From positions 1,426,001-1,490,000 of the forward strand of contig CAWBIK010000005.1 in NCBI GenBank assembly GCA_963788965.1: a stretch of DNA of 64,000 nt. Reading direction: 5' to 3'. The stretch comes from QHXQ01 sp963788965 (GTDB lineage: Bacteria > Acidobacteriota > Blastocatellia > Pyrinomonadales > Pyrinomonadaceae). Of the stretch, positions 38,786 through 47,362 are shown in pieces (position 1 is the stretch's first letter; the number at the start of each line of letters is the position of its first letter). Under the pieces are notes generated by a model. The model worked only from the letters and a program-made list of their open reading frames with translations. It was not told the DNA's origin and searched no databases. Made by a program: the position numbers and the translations under genes.

Positions 38786-39028
38786 ATGAAGAAGAACTGC
38801 CGAAAAGCTCTTGCGGCACTCGTGTTGGTGCTGGGCTGCTCGTCCGCCGCGTTTGCTGATGACGGGGTCATGTGGCCAGATAGAACCCCCCCGCCGCCAC
38901 CGCCACCGGCGACAGCGCCTGCGGGCATGGCAAGTGCGGACGGGCACATATCAATGGGCTTCACGACCACTGACTCAGTGACGGAGTCCGCGCTCACGCT
39001 CCTGCAAATCGTGCTCACTCTTTCGTAA
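38786..39028 (+). CDS. Small secreted peptide precursor, divergent from TPR-Fis-REC regulator
   Basis: The product is 80 aa. The ATG at 38786 follows AGGAGAGGAATCGAG. A clear signal peptide (MKKNCRKALAALVLVLGCSS, cleavage near AFA) is followed by DDGVMWPDRTPPPPPPPATA, a Pro-rich spacer, a DGHISMGFTT segment and a hydrophobic C-terminus (SALTLLQIVLTLS). The Cys in LVLGCSSA could be a lipobox-like position (LGC), so a lipoprotein is an alternative. I recall, without being able to check, similar small DGxM/Pro-rich proteins near TPR regulators in acidobacterial genomes. Its size, export signal and divergent placement suggest a secreted signalling peptide or cell-surface microprotein. Confidence 0.7.
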   Translation: MKKNCRKALAALVLVLGCSSAAFADDGVMWPDRTPPPPPPPATAPAGMASADGHISMGFTTTDSVTESALTLLQIVLTLS

Positions 39029-39624
39029 CGGGCGCGCATAGTTAAGAACTAAAGCTGCCGTGAATCGGTTCACTGGCGGCTCAGTTGTGGTGTGTCTAAA
39101 TGAGAGCGTCGAGTGTGCCGAGAGTCCGGCGAGGTGACACTCACAGCGCGAGAGGGTAACGCCTTGCAAGTTAAATTGCAATTAAATTTTGTGTTGCTCG
39201 GTTCGACTTACAGCCTTCACTTGCTCGCTACATCTAGCCGTGAGTAGTGCGCTGCTAGAATCATGCCGGCAGAGTGCGTATAATGCGCGGGCGCGCTTCT
39301 CACAAACTCTAAGACCCAGCACGAGCGACCCGATGGTAAGTTCAGGGCCGCCCGTCTTTCGTTCTCCTCAGCAAACGCTCGGCCAGCGTCACGCTACGCG
39401 CAGCACGCCCCGTCAGGAACCCCAGACGGGCGCGGATATATCTACCTCCACATCCTTCGTGTTGTTGAAGTTAGGTGCTAGAAGGAAATTCTGTATTTCA
39501 AGTCGGGATGTTGTCCGCATACCATGACTAAGGAAAGGGTGTGCTGCTTGTAGGTAACTTACTGTACACTTGCCATAAAGCAAAGACTTCACGCTACCGT
39601 GTAAGACGTTAAAAGGGGCCATTT
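39029..39624. other. Intergenic region, about 600 bases
   Basis: No gene is convincing here. A perfect 10-base palindrome AATTGCAATT lies at 39174-39183 inside an AT-rich stretch and may be an operator. Base composition turns AT-rich from about here, marking the start of the type I modification locus. Confidence 0.4.
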
Positions 39625-41743
39625 ATGCCATTTGAGAATTTTACTAACCCATTTCAAAATCCTGCTGCTGTACCTGAGCACTACCGAAGTCATCCGCGCC
39701 TTCAGAAACTTTTTCAGCCGGATGGTTCATACACCCGTCCACTCGAAGATCCTGTAACTCTTTGGGCTGTTGACTTACTTCACAGAGAGTACAACATTCC
39801 ACTGGAGGCAATGGAACTTGAAATCTCCGTGGATTTTTCTGAGGGAGCGCACCAAGCCGGAAGCGGCAGGCGTTATATGGCGCGAGTTGATTTAGTTATC
39901 TATGATGACCGCTACAAAGATTCTAGAGGGAATTTAGATGTGGCCTTCATTGCGCTGAGGCGATGATGCCCAGCATATCACTTGATAGTGAAGGCGATGA
40001 CCAATCGGGCGTTGGGCACTTCAAACGTCTGAATGCTTATGTCAGCGCCTCAGCCTCAGTTCGGTATGCCATCGTTACTAACGGACGGGAGACGCGATTC
40101 TATCGTAGAGATTTTGAATATCCCCGTGCTTTGCAGCCTGTGGGTGATTTGCCTAAATATGAAAGTGCAGCGAAGCCGCTAAACATAGCCCGTACAAGGT
40201 AATTCTAAATCCTAACAAGCCAGACGACGTTGAGACCGGGCTTACTCCGCTTTACCCGTGACAAATTACGTTTTAGGTGATACCCGCTCTGGCTGTCACT
40301 CCATATTGCGTGACAATCAAGGTTTACAGCCTCAAGAGGCAGTAGACGCAATGGTAAAGTTCCTTTACGCAGAGTGGTACAACGAAAAACCACTGTTGAA
40401 CTCGCAAAGGAAACGGGAGAGGCGCGAGCATATGTGTTCAGCGTTAATCCATCTACTGATCCGGAACGCTTGCTTGTTCAGGTACAGGAGACATTCAGGC
40501 GAGCAAAAAATGGGAGCAGGAGCGCTTCAGTCAGAAGTATGGGCGATAATTTAGGTGTGCGGCTTGCTTTTAAAGAGAGTGATAAGTTGGAATTTAAGCC
40601 GCATACCACTATGGAGATTGTAAAGCGCCTGCAACCTTACGGTCTTCGGCGCTCGCCTGCTGATGTAAAAGGCGGCGTTTTTGAGGATTTTTTAGGTAAA
40701 ACGTTTCGTGACGACTTGGGGCGATGCTTACTCCAACACCGATCATCAACTTAATGGTCGGCATACTTCAACCCTCAGTTAATGATTTCATTGGCGACCC
40801 GACTGTAGTTAGCAGAATGTTAACTCATGCGTTGGATTATGTTCGCAAGGCTGAATACGAAACAGCGCTTACATCGAATGGTAACAATCCTAAAGGTCTC
40901 AACTCTGAAGAACCTACACCGGAGTTTATCCGTTTTAGGGATAATCAGCTTTTCGGTTCAGAAATCGCCCCTAATGTTATGCACGTAGCGAGAGTAAATA
41001 CCATGATGAATGGGGCGCATTATGCTAATATTAAAATCATGGATAGCCTCGCTCCGCTTGAAAGTGTTACGGGAGGCAAGATGAAAGGTCTGCCACATAA
41101 CCCTGGCTTTTATCCTAGTGGTTTGACTTTAATTCTGACCAACCCGCCTTCGGCTCAAAAGTCACTGACAAGCGGGTGCTAGATTGCAAATCGAGACGGC
41201 GCGAGCAAAGCAAATGGAAAAGTCAGCAAAACATTCCCCCAGGAAATAGCCTTCCTTAATCGGTGTTTGGAGTATCTAGCACCCGGCGGACGTATGGGCA
41301 TCGTGCTGCCTGATGGCGTATTAGCGAATAGCTCTATGCAATACATACGCGATTGGGTTTTACGCTGGACACGATTGAAGGCTGTGGTAAGCCTACCGCA
41401 AGAAACTTTTGCTCCTTATGGTGCTGGTGTCAAGACTAGTGTGCTGTTTTTAGAGAAGCGCGCTCAGCCGTTGCGTGAAGGTGCGGACCACTGAATCGTG
41501 GGTGCGTTATGAAATTCACCTTCGATCCTTCAAGGTAAGGTTTCTATTAAGACCGCCGTTGATGAGCATGTAAGTACAAACTATCCAGTGTATATGGCTC
41601 ATGTTAAAAGCATTGGTTACGATGCATCTGGGAGATTATCTGTCTCGGAAGATGAGGCACATATGCCGCCAAAAGTTAAAGATACGATAGCGGACTTCAA
41701 TACTAAAGTAGGGTGGAAAAATGGCAAGCTGGCTGATAACTAA
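39625..41743 (+). pseudogene. hsdM: Type I restriction-modification DNA methyltransferase (HsdM-like) with HsdR_N-like N-terminus, broken
   Basis: The N-terminal part resembles an HsdR N-terminal domain (YMARVDLVIYDDRYKDSRGN, then a frame change near 39955 to SVRYAIVTNGRETRFYRRDFEYPRALQP). The methylase part follows in several frames: KGGVFEDFLGKTFRDDLG, then TPTPIINLMVGILQP, LFGSEIAPNVMHVARVNTMM, the catalytic TNPP at 41138-41149, CLEYLAPGGRMGIVLPDGVL and AGVKTSVLFLEKRAQPL. The SAM motif I expected before LTHALDYV is corrupted (DPTVVSRM). Some breaks are homopolymer-length changes: four G instead of five near 40720, two T instead of three after the NPP codons. AT-rich compared with flanks, so probably horizontally acquired. 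The last residues GKLADN end at 41743. Confidence 0.8.
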
Positions 41744-43109
41744 TGAAAAATTTACGAATCAGCGTTGGGATTATGGATATCACGCGTTTCACAAGAATGG
41801 ATCTCTTTGCGCAATGGGAAAAGCATTATGCTTCGACTAGGCTAGGAGAGATACATACAGGACGACTCGTATGGAATATTAACTCCCGGAACTGTTTATT
41901 CTCCAGACCACCCCATTACTTTCTTGCGGGCTACCGACATGCGTAGCCATCTTCGCCTAGACTTTTCGGAAGCCCTCAAAGTTCCGGTGGAGTATTACAA
42001 ACATAAAAGGGCGCGACTTAAAAAAAATGACATACTACTTGCTATCAAAGGAGCATCAATAGCTTCTGAGAAGTCGGTTTGCTTCGTTGATTTTGAGCCA
42101 ATAGACACCCTTGTTAATGGGACAGTATTTAGATTCCAAGTCAAAGAGCCGCATAACCCTTTCTATGTTGCTTTAATGCTAGATAGTGAGATTGTAAAGG
42201 GACAGGTTAGAAACTTACAGATTCCAAATAACGCAGTCGCTTATGTTGATAAACCATCACTTCATGCTTTGTTGATACCTATCCCTCCGCGCCCAATACA
42301 GGATGGAATTGCGAATGCAATGCAAACTGCGTATTCATCGAGGCAAAAGAAACACGCTGAAGCAGAAAAGTTATTAAGAAATACATACGTATTCATGCTC
42401 GACCAATTGGGGATAGACATAGCCACGTTACATCGTCCGACCTCAATCGTGAAACCCATCGCCGAAATTGCGGGTGGGCGTTTCGATTTTGAAGCTGTCT
42501 CGGCAAGCTTAAATTTGAATTTCAATGAATTACCACCTACGCCGCTTAAATCAATCGTGACTCCTATAACAGAGCGAGTTCTTCCATTAGAGAAGTATCC
42601 AGATATCGATATTAACTACATCAGCCTAGGTAATATTTCGTCTAATACAGGTAAGTTGTCCAATTTTGCGCCAATTAAAGGCGCTGAAATTTTAAGTTCC
42701 TCTACGGTATTCAGGGAAGGAGATATTCTCTTTGGGCGAATGCGTCCTTATGTTAATAAAGTCTGGGTAGCTGAATTCGATGGCATATGCACTGGTGAAG
42801 CTGTCGGTTCTTCGACCTAATACCGAAAAAGTAGATGTAACATTTTTGCATACACTTTTATTAAGCCACATTTCGCTTTCCCAAGTTGTTCCATACCAAA
42901 GCGGCACATCTTTACCGCGTGTCTCGGCCTCACACGTTCTCAACATTCAATTGCCTATTCCGCAAAGTCTAAAACGTCAACGAGAAATCGGTTTGGAAAT
43001 CAACTGCCACCGAACCGAAGCCAAACGTTTGTTGAGAGAATCAGAACAAGATGTAGCAAGGGCAAAAGCTTGGGTAGAAAGTGTAATCTTAGGCGAGGAA
43101 ATAGGATGA
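41721..43109 (+). pseudogene. hsdS: Type I RM specificity subunit (HsdS-like), frameshifted
   Basis: The ATG at 41721 overlaps the end of the methylase by 23 bases. It reads MASWLITNEKFTNQRWDYGY and then changes frame near 41830 and 41920. The first target-recognition half continues RLGEIHTG and ARLKKNDILLAIKGASIASE to the conserved end IPIPPRPIQDGIANAMQTAY. The second half reads INYISLGNISSNTGKLSNF, then VFREGDILFGRMRPYVNKVW and, after a frame change near 42800, SHVLNIQLPIPQSLKRQREI. Two target domains separated by helices are the normal HsdS plan. The subunit would select the DNA site for methylation. AT-rich composition matches the methylase. Confidence 0.8.
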
Positions 43110-43579
43110 AGCGTCGATGTAAGTATGAGCCACTCTATCATTATTTAATAAGTAGCAGTAAAGAATCAGTCTGCCTTTCCTTTGCAGAAATAGAACGTCT
43201 CATCATGTGTTCTTTACCTAACTCTGCTAATAGACTTGAGTGGTGGAGTAACCGCAAAAATGGACTTCAAGCTAGTGCATGGATTCAAGCAGGATATAGA
43301 GTTAAAGAATTAAACCTAGTACAAAAACAGGTCATTTTTAGTAAATCAATACCTATTTACCTAGTACAGCGCGATAAGAATAGCGTTGTGCTTTGGAATG
43401 GGCAGCTTATTAAAGCTCTACGACAGCATATGGGGTTAACACAAGCGCAGTTCGCAGAAGAGTTGGGTGTACGGCAACAAACTGTGAGTGAATGGGAGCA
43501 GGGAGTTTACACTCCCACACGCGCAACAGCCAAACATCTTACGTTAGTAGCAAAACAGACAAATTTTAGCCTGAAATAA
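43106..43579 (+). CDS. DUF7662 - XRE helix-turn-helix protein
   Basis: The product is 157 aa. The ATG at 43106 overlaps the hsdS stop (ATGA), showing translational coupling. Residues 1-75 match DUF7662 (YEPLYHYLISS, LSFAEIERLI, LPNSANRLEWWSNRKNG, AWIQAGYRVKELNL). Residues 95-155 are a Cro/C1-type HTH (IKALRQHMGLTQAQFAEELGVRQQTVSEWEQGVYTPTRAT). The gene is intact, unlike its upstream neighbours. Its position suggests a controller of the modification locus or a defence-associated DNA-binding factor. Function of DUF7662 is unknown to me. Confidence 0.82.
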   Translation: MKRRCKYEPLYHYLISSSKESVCLSFAEIERLIMCSLPNSANRLEWWSNRKNGLQASAWIQAGYRVKELNLVQKQVIFSKSIPIYLVQRDKNSVVLWNGQLIKALRQHMGLTQAQFAEELGVRQQTVSEWEQGVYTPTRATAKHLTLVAKQTNFSLK

Positions 43580-43659
43580 GAATTATTCGCAAATCAGCGT
43601 TGACGTGTTATCCGCTACCGTGTAAACTGTCACACGATGGATAAGGTCAAAAGCTGATT

Positions 43660-44037
43660 ATGAATGCTTACGACGAGCAACCTAGGGCTTTATTTCTTTC
43701 TTCTGATGGGAGCATTTATCCGGACTATTTAGTTTGTTCGGGAAAGCTGATAGGAGGCTCTCCATGCCCCTATTCTAATAATGGACGAATGCCGGACCCA
43801 GAGCCTCTCGACCCTACTGCTCCAAATTACAATTCAGATAAAGGCAAGGAGGGAGAACTCTGCCCCCCTTGCGCCAAGCAACAATTGGGAAACCTTGGAC
43901 ATTGGGAAGGGCATAGAGGCAATAGATATCCTGAAGAACTGAAAAGGCTAAGGCTGTTCAAGTGTAGTCAATGGCACTGGCTTGTAGTTCCTGGCTTATC
44001 CCATGATAATCCGCATATGATCGAACCAAGCGAGTAG
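43660..44037 (+). CDS. Hypothetical Cys-rich small protein
   Basis: The product is 125 aa and is not recognised. Six Cys are spread as CSGKLIGGSPCPYS, LCPPCAKQ and FKCSQ, which together with His residues could form a zinc site. No signal peptide is present. AT-rich composition matches the RM locus, so it was probably acquired with it. Confidence 0.55.
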   Translation: MNAYDEQPRALFLSSDGSIYPDYLVCSGKLIGGSPCPYSNNGRMPDPEPLDPTAPNYNSDKGKEGELCPPCAKQQLGNLGHWEGHRGNRYPEELKRLRLFKCSQWHWLVVPGLSHDNPHMIEPSE

Positions 44038-44290
44038 TGTAAAACTACCACCATCGCGTCCCGTACTGTCTGGCTCATTTCCATCGTCGCGTAATGTTCT
44101 GGCAAGGAATAGCCAAAGAGCTTATAACAATCCGCGCCGCCTGTTCAGCAGACACCCCTGAAATTAAAATCTTGTTCTGTGATAGTTCGGAAAGCTAGGT
44201 ATCAATACAAAAAGATAATGTATTATTGCTGACGAAATTCACATCTCACGATTTTGGTAAAGAACATGTCTTCTACAGAAGGAAGAGTCG

Positions 44291-44506
44291 GTGCCAAGAA
44301 CTAGATTGACTGACGCTGAAATATCCCGGCTCTCTACACTTGTACACAGCTACCTTAAACACCATCCCTCAATAAATAATCGAACACTCAGAGCCATTTC
44401 AGGTATTGGTTACGACCAAGCCATACAATTTTTCAATTACATGGTAGAGAATGGATTGCTTCAAAGACAGGGGAAGAGTAGTGGTATAAAATATACCACT
44501 GTCTAG
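44291..44506 (+). CDS. Small winged-helix-like protein
   Basis: The product is 71 aa from a GTG at 44291 preceded by AAGGAAGAG. It reads LTDAEISRLSTLVHSYLKHH, then NNRTLRAISGIGYDQAIQFFNYMVENGLLQRQG and ends GIKYTTV, a typical three-helix plus wing layout. It probably binds DNA; target unknown. AT-rich like its left neighbours. Confidence 0.6.
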   Translation: MPRTRLTDAEISRLSTLVHSYLKHHPSINNRTLRAISGIGYDQAIQFFNYMVENGLLQRQGKSSGIKYTTV

Positions 44507-44852
44507 TCGCCTCAAGAGATTGCTCCGAGATACCTCGCTTCCAAATCTTGCGCCCTTCCCGTGGTACAGCAAGCTTACCGGTAGCAATAGCTGCTCTGAA
44601 GTTTCTGGCACTGGCACTTCTATCTGTGCAAAGATACTTGTATAGGTTGTTTTAGGTAAGCATGAGAAAACTGCTTGGCTATCAAACACATAGCAGATTA
44701 GCCAAAGTTTATACATTTGCCCGGCCCTTATTCAAAAGGTGGCCAAGCGGGAAGCGGGGCGTTTTGTTGCCGCGTTGTTCATTAGCGTCTTTCCTATGTG
44801 GCCGGTAAGGGCGACCTACCATCGCCGTCACGCGCCTGTTAATCTAGACCGC
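44507..44852. other. Intergenic region
   Basis: About 346 bases without a recognisable gene. Base composition rises back to GC-rich across it, marking the junction between the AT-rich RM block and the replication/integration module. Confidence 0.4.
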
Positions 44853-44993
44853 TTAAGGCTGATCGTCATCGTCGCTCTGGCACGCCCTACAGCCAGTCTC
44901 TTGATATGCGGGGCATAGGACGGCGCGGCACTCGGCGCACGTCTCGGTGTACTCTTCGGGGCGGCGGCGGCACGAGTCGCATACTTTTCTCAT
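44853..44993 (-). CDS. Zinc-ribbon microprotein
   Basis: The product is 46 aa from an ATG at 44993 preceded by GGGGG. It contains CDSC, CAEC and CRAC pairs with spacing typical of a zinc ribbon, ending QSDDDDQP. It overlaps, in another frame, the C-terminal codons of the gene starting at 45222. Either it is a separate small gene, or one lost base splits a longer zinc protein (GGAHEK joined to VCDSC). Confidence 0.55.
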   Translation of the reverse strand: MRKVCDSCRRRPEEYTETCAECRAVLCPAYQETGCRACQSDDDDQP

Positions 44994-45222
44994 GCGCGCC
45001 CCCTTTGAAGTTAGGCCAGCGGCCGGCGGCGCGCAGCTTCACGCCCATTGACACGCCCCAAACGGCAATGGCCGTCCAGAATCCTTTGCTTCTGTCAGCG
45101 GCTGTTAGTTGATAGCGTTTGTGCTTGCAGGCAGGTGTGCAACAATGGCGGCGAGGATCGTGCCCCTTAGTAAAGGGTCGGCCGCGCGGTTTTGTAGCGT
45201 GTGTGGTAGGATTCTCAGTCAT
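44887..45222 (-). CDS. Hypothetical basic protein
   Basis: The product is 111 aa. It starts MTENPTTHATKPRGRPFTKG, with an AT-hook-like GRPF motif, and has HCCTPACKHKRYQL, a possible metal site. The last 35 residues (MRLVPPPPRRVHRDVRRV) look like out-of-frame translation of the zinc-ribbon coding sequence at 44853-44993, so the true C-terminus may be that ribbon. Function unknown. Confidence 0.45.
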   Translation of the reverse strand: MTENPTTHATKPRGRPFTKGHDPRRHCCTPACKHKRYQLTAADRSKGFWTAIAVWGVSMGVKLRAAGRWPNFKGGAHEKSMRLVPPPPRRVHRDVRRVPRRPMPRISRDWL

Positions 45223-45304
45223 AGACTCGTTCCCTTCTTAGCGGTTAGGTTTCGGGTTGAAATAGGGCTTAGGGATGTTTGCCGCATCTCCTAAGCCCTT
45301 CGCT

Positions 45305-45574
45305 TTAGTGCGTCCGCTGTGCGGCAAGGTACAGGTGCAACCCCGCGGCGGCGGCGACATGCTTACAGGCGAAACCGCGCTCCGCGCCCTTGCACTGGCA
45401 CGCGGCGAACTTGCGCCCGCCGCGCACGAAAAAGTTGACCATATAGCGTGCGCCGCTCTCGCGGTTCGTCACGGTGTACTGCCGGAAGATCGACGTAGCC
45501 TGCACGAACAGGCGGCTCGCCCTCGCTCGCGCAATCGCGTTCGTTAACTGCTCAACTGATTTAAGCTCGATCAT
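45305..45574 (-). CDS. SWIM-type zinc finger small protein
   Basis: The product is 89 aa from the ATG at 45574, preceded by AAGGAACAGAG. The block ACQCKGAERGFACKHVAAAAG fits the SWIM pattern CxCx(n)CxH, which binds zinc and takes part in DNA or protein contacts. The N-terminal half is a small beta domain (FRQYTVTNRESGARYMVNFF). Divergent from the excisionase-like gene. Confidence 0.7.
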   Translation of the reverse strand: MIELKSVEQLTNAIARARASRLFVQATSIFRQYTVTNRESGARYMVNFFVRGGRKFAACQCKGAERGFACKHVAAAAGLHLYLAAQRTH

Positions 45575-45709
45575 GGTCTCTGTTCCTTTCGCTATAATGG
45601 TCTAATCTGAAAAGAATCTTGGCATGGCTGCTAAGATTGTGCAAGGGATATTTGCTAGGGTTGCTAACTTTATCTTGTCTGTTTTTAGCAGGCGTGCTAT
45701 AAGGCAGGC

Positions 45710-45955
45710 ATGAAAGACGAACTGACAGCGGCGCAAGCCGCAGAGCGGTTAGGCGTGGGACGTTCAACCATCAATCTATGGTGTCGGCAAGGGCTGTTAA
45801 CTGGCGCGCGGCGGGAAGACTCGCCGGTTGGTATCTATTGGCTTATCCCAGCCAGCGCCCTTAAAAACTTTGTGCCGCCCAAACGCGGGCGCACACCAAA
45901 GGCGCAGAAGGCACAGGCACAACCAGCGAAGCGGCACGGCAGAAAGGTGACGTGA
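45710..45955 (+). CDS. Excisionase-like MerR/HTH_17 DNA-binding protein
   Basis: The product is 81 aa. It reads LTAAQAAERLGVGRSTINLWCRQGLLTGARRE followed by a wing (YWLIPASALKNF) and a basic tail (PPKRGRTPKAQKAQ). This is the small winged HTH layout of recombination directionality factors and plasmid-type regulators. It likely belongs to the element. Five bases separate its stop region from the next gene, suggesting co-transcription. Confidence 0.75.
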   Translation: MKDELTAAQAAERLGVGRSTINLWCRQGLLTGARREDSPVGIYWLIPASALKNFVPPKRGRTPKAQKAQAQPAKRHGRKVT

Positions 45956-45962
45956 CGGCGTT

Positions 45963-46481
45963 ATGGACGTAGCCATCATTAGTGCGTTGATTGGTGCTAT
46001 TGCCGCCACAATCACGAGCGCCATTTGGTCGCGGCTCGAAGAACGCCGCAAGCGCAACCGCATGCGTACAATGATCGGGCTGGAACTCGCAAACAATTTG
46101 GACGCCTTACGAAACTTCTGCGCCGAGGTGGACCAGAGAGTCACATTTCAGTCACCGCAGATAGCCAACATGGAACGCGGTGACGCGCTGAGTACTATTG
46201 TGCTGCCAGCGTTCGTTGGCAGGGTGTGGGAGAGCCTGACGCCGGATATCCCTATGGCGCTGGATGAGGGTGAGATCAAAGACGTGTATCACTTTTACAA
46301 GCAACTCGATGAGTTGAGCAGACTGAAAGGCATCTCTCGTGACCCGCACAGCCAGTGGCATAAGCAGGTGGATGCGGTCATTACTGATCTGTTAGGGACG
46401 GGAGTAAGGTTGAATCTTCCGGGTCTGAGTGCCGACACGCAACAGATTAATGCAAACGGGCAGCGACAGCTACCGAGTTAA
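45963..46481 (+). CDS. Hypothetical membrane-anchored protein
   Basis: The product is 172 aa. A single N-terminal hydrophobic helix (VAIISALIGAIAATITSAIW) is followed by a basic stop-transfer segment (RLEERRKRNRMR) and a helical cytoplasmic domain (TMIGLELANNLDALRNFCAEV, VYHFYKQLDELSRL). Small proteins of this layout are common in mobile elements and defence cargo; function unknown. Confidence 0.65.
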   Translation: MDVAIISALIGAIAATITSAIWSRLEERRKRNRMRTMIGLELANNLDALRNFCAEVDQRVTFQSPQIANMERGDALSTIVLPAFVGRVWESLTPDIPMALDEGEIKDVYHFYKQLDELSRLKGISRDPHSQWHKQVDAVITDLLGTGVRLNLPGLSADTQQINANGQRQLPS

Positions 46482-46666
46482 TGGCAGGCCATAACCTGAC
46501 ACGCCTTTCAGCACGTGCTCGGATGTCTAGCTAACGCTAGGACAAGCTATCCTGCGGGCTAGTAGTCCGGTCTTTCAGGATTGGCAGAACAGGACAAGGC
46601 ATAACGAACGATGAACAAAACGCAGCGCCTAAAGCCGGGGCGCAGACTGAGGGACAGACAGGCGGC

Positions 46667-47362
46667 ATGATCTCGGCGGCCCGATTTGCGCGCTTCGTCG
46701 AGTGGCGTTTTGAGTTACTCCTTGATGCTGAGAAGGTCATGCTCGGAGTCGTCCACGTCTCACATAAACGGGGAGCCATGCTACTCGGCCAACCGCCGCA
46801 ACCGCTCGTCGAGGAATTGCCCACAGAGCAACCCGCGTTTTTCGTGCCAATCTCGCGTGCCCTATTCACAGACGAAGAACACATCAGACAATGGTTCGCG
46901 CGCGTCTGTGCGACCCTTGACCACAACCTGACCGGCGTTCTTACGTTTGAGACACAGCGCCACATCTTTGACATGGTGCGCTTCCAGCTTGATCATGATG
47001 GCATCTTAGCGGCGGACGTGAAGCAGATCATTGAGCAGCACATCGAGGGCTACCCGTCTCAGCCGGGCGATCCGCCCGACATTGGCTCGCGTGAATTTCT
47101 GCGTATCCTGCTTGCCGCGCGTGGTCCAAAGAACAAATCACCGGCCAATGAGTTTAATTTGCCTTGGCTGATTGAGACGGCACTGGGTAACTTGCGCCAG
47201 CAATTCCTCACGTATAAGGGCGTGAACGACTACCTGAAAAAGCATCATCGCGGCTACGCTGCAAAAGATGGGGAGTCATTGCGGAAACGGTGCAAAGCGT
47301 GCGGGGTGGATTTTATGGCCCTAGTACGCACTGAACGGGCGCGGCGCAAAGCGGAAAACTAA
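46667..47362 (+). CDS. Hypothetical element protein
   Basis: The product is 231 aa and is not recognised. The ATG at 46667 overlaps the stop of a 19-codon frame starting at 46611 (MNKTQRLKPG), which could be a leader. The protein is soluble and helical, with a C-terminal KRCKACGVDF motif carrying two Cys that is only half of a zinc ribbon. It lies just before a region dense in inverted repeats and the replication gene. Confidence 0.6.
   Translation: MISAARFARFVEWRFELLLDAEKVMLGVVHVSHKRGAMLLGQPPQPLVEELPTEQPAFFVPISRALFTDEEHIRQWFARVCATLDHNLTGVLTFETQRHIFDMVRFQLDHDGILAADVKQIIEQHIEGYPSQPGDPPDIGSREFLRILLAARGPKNKSPANEFNLPWLIETALGNLRQQFLTYKGVNDYLKKHHRGYAAKDGESLRKRCKACGVDFMALVRTERARRKAEN

Noticed and set aside
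41743..41946. Separate small gene between hsdM and hsdS
   Set aside because: Its C-terminal residues are an out-of-frame reading, and the frame around RLGEIHTG belongs to the first half of HsdS.
39625..43109. Programmed frameshifting in the type I locus
   Set aside because: Breaks are too many, differ in sign, and lack slippery heptamers with downstream structure. Homopolymer miscalls or decay are simpler.
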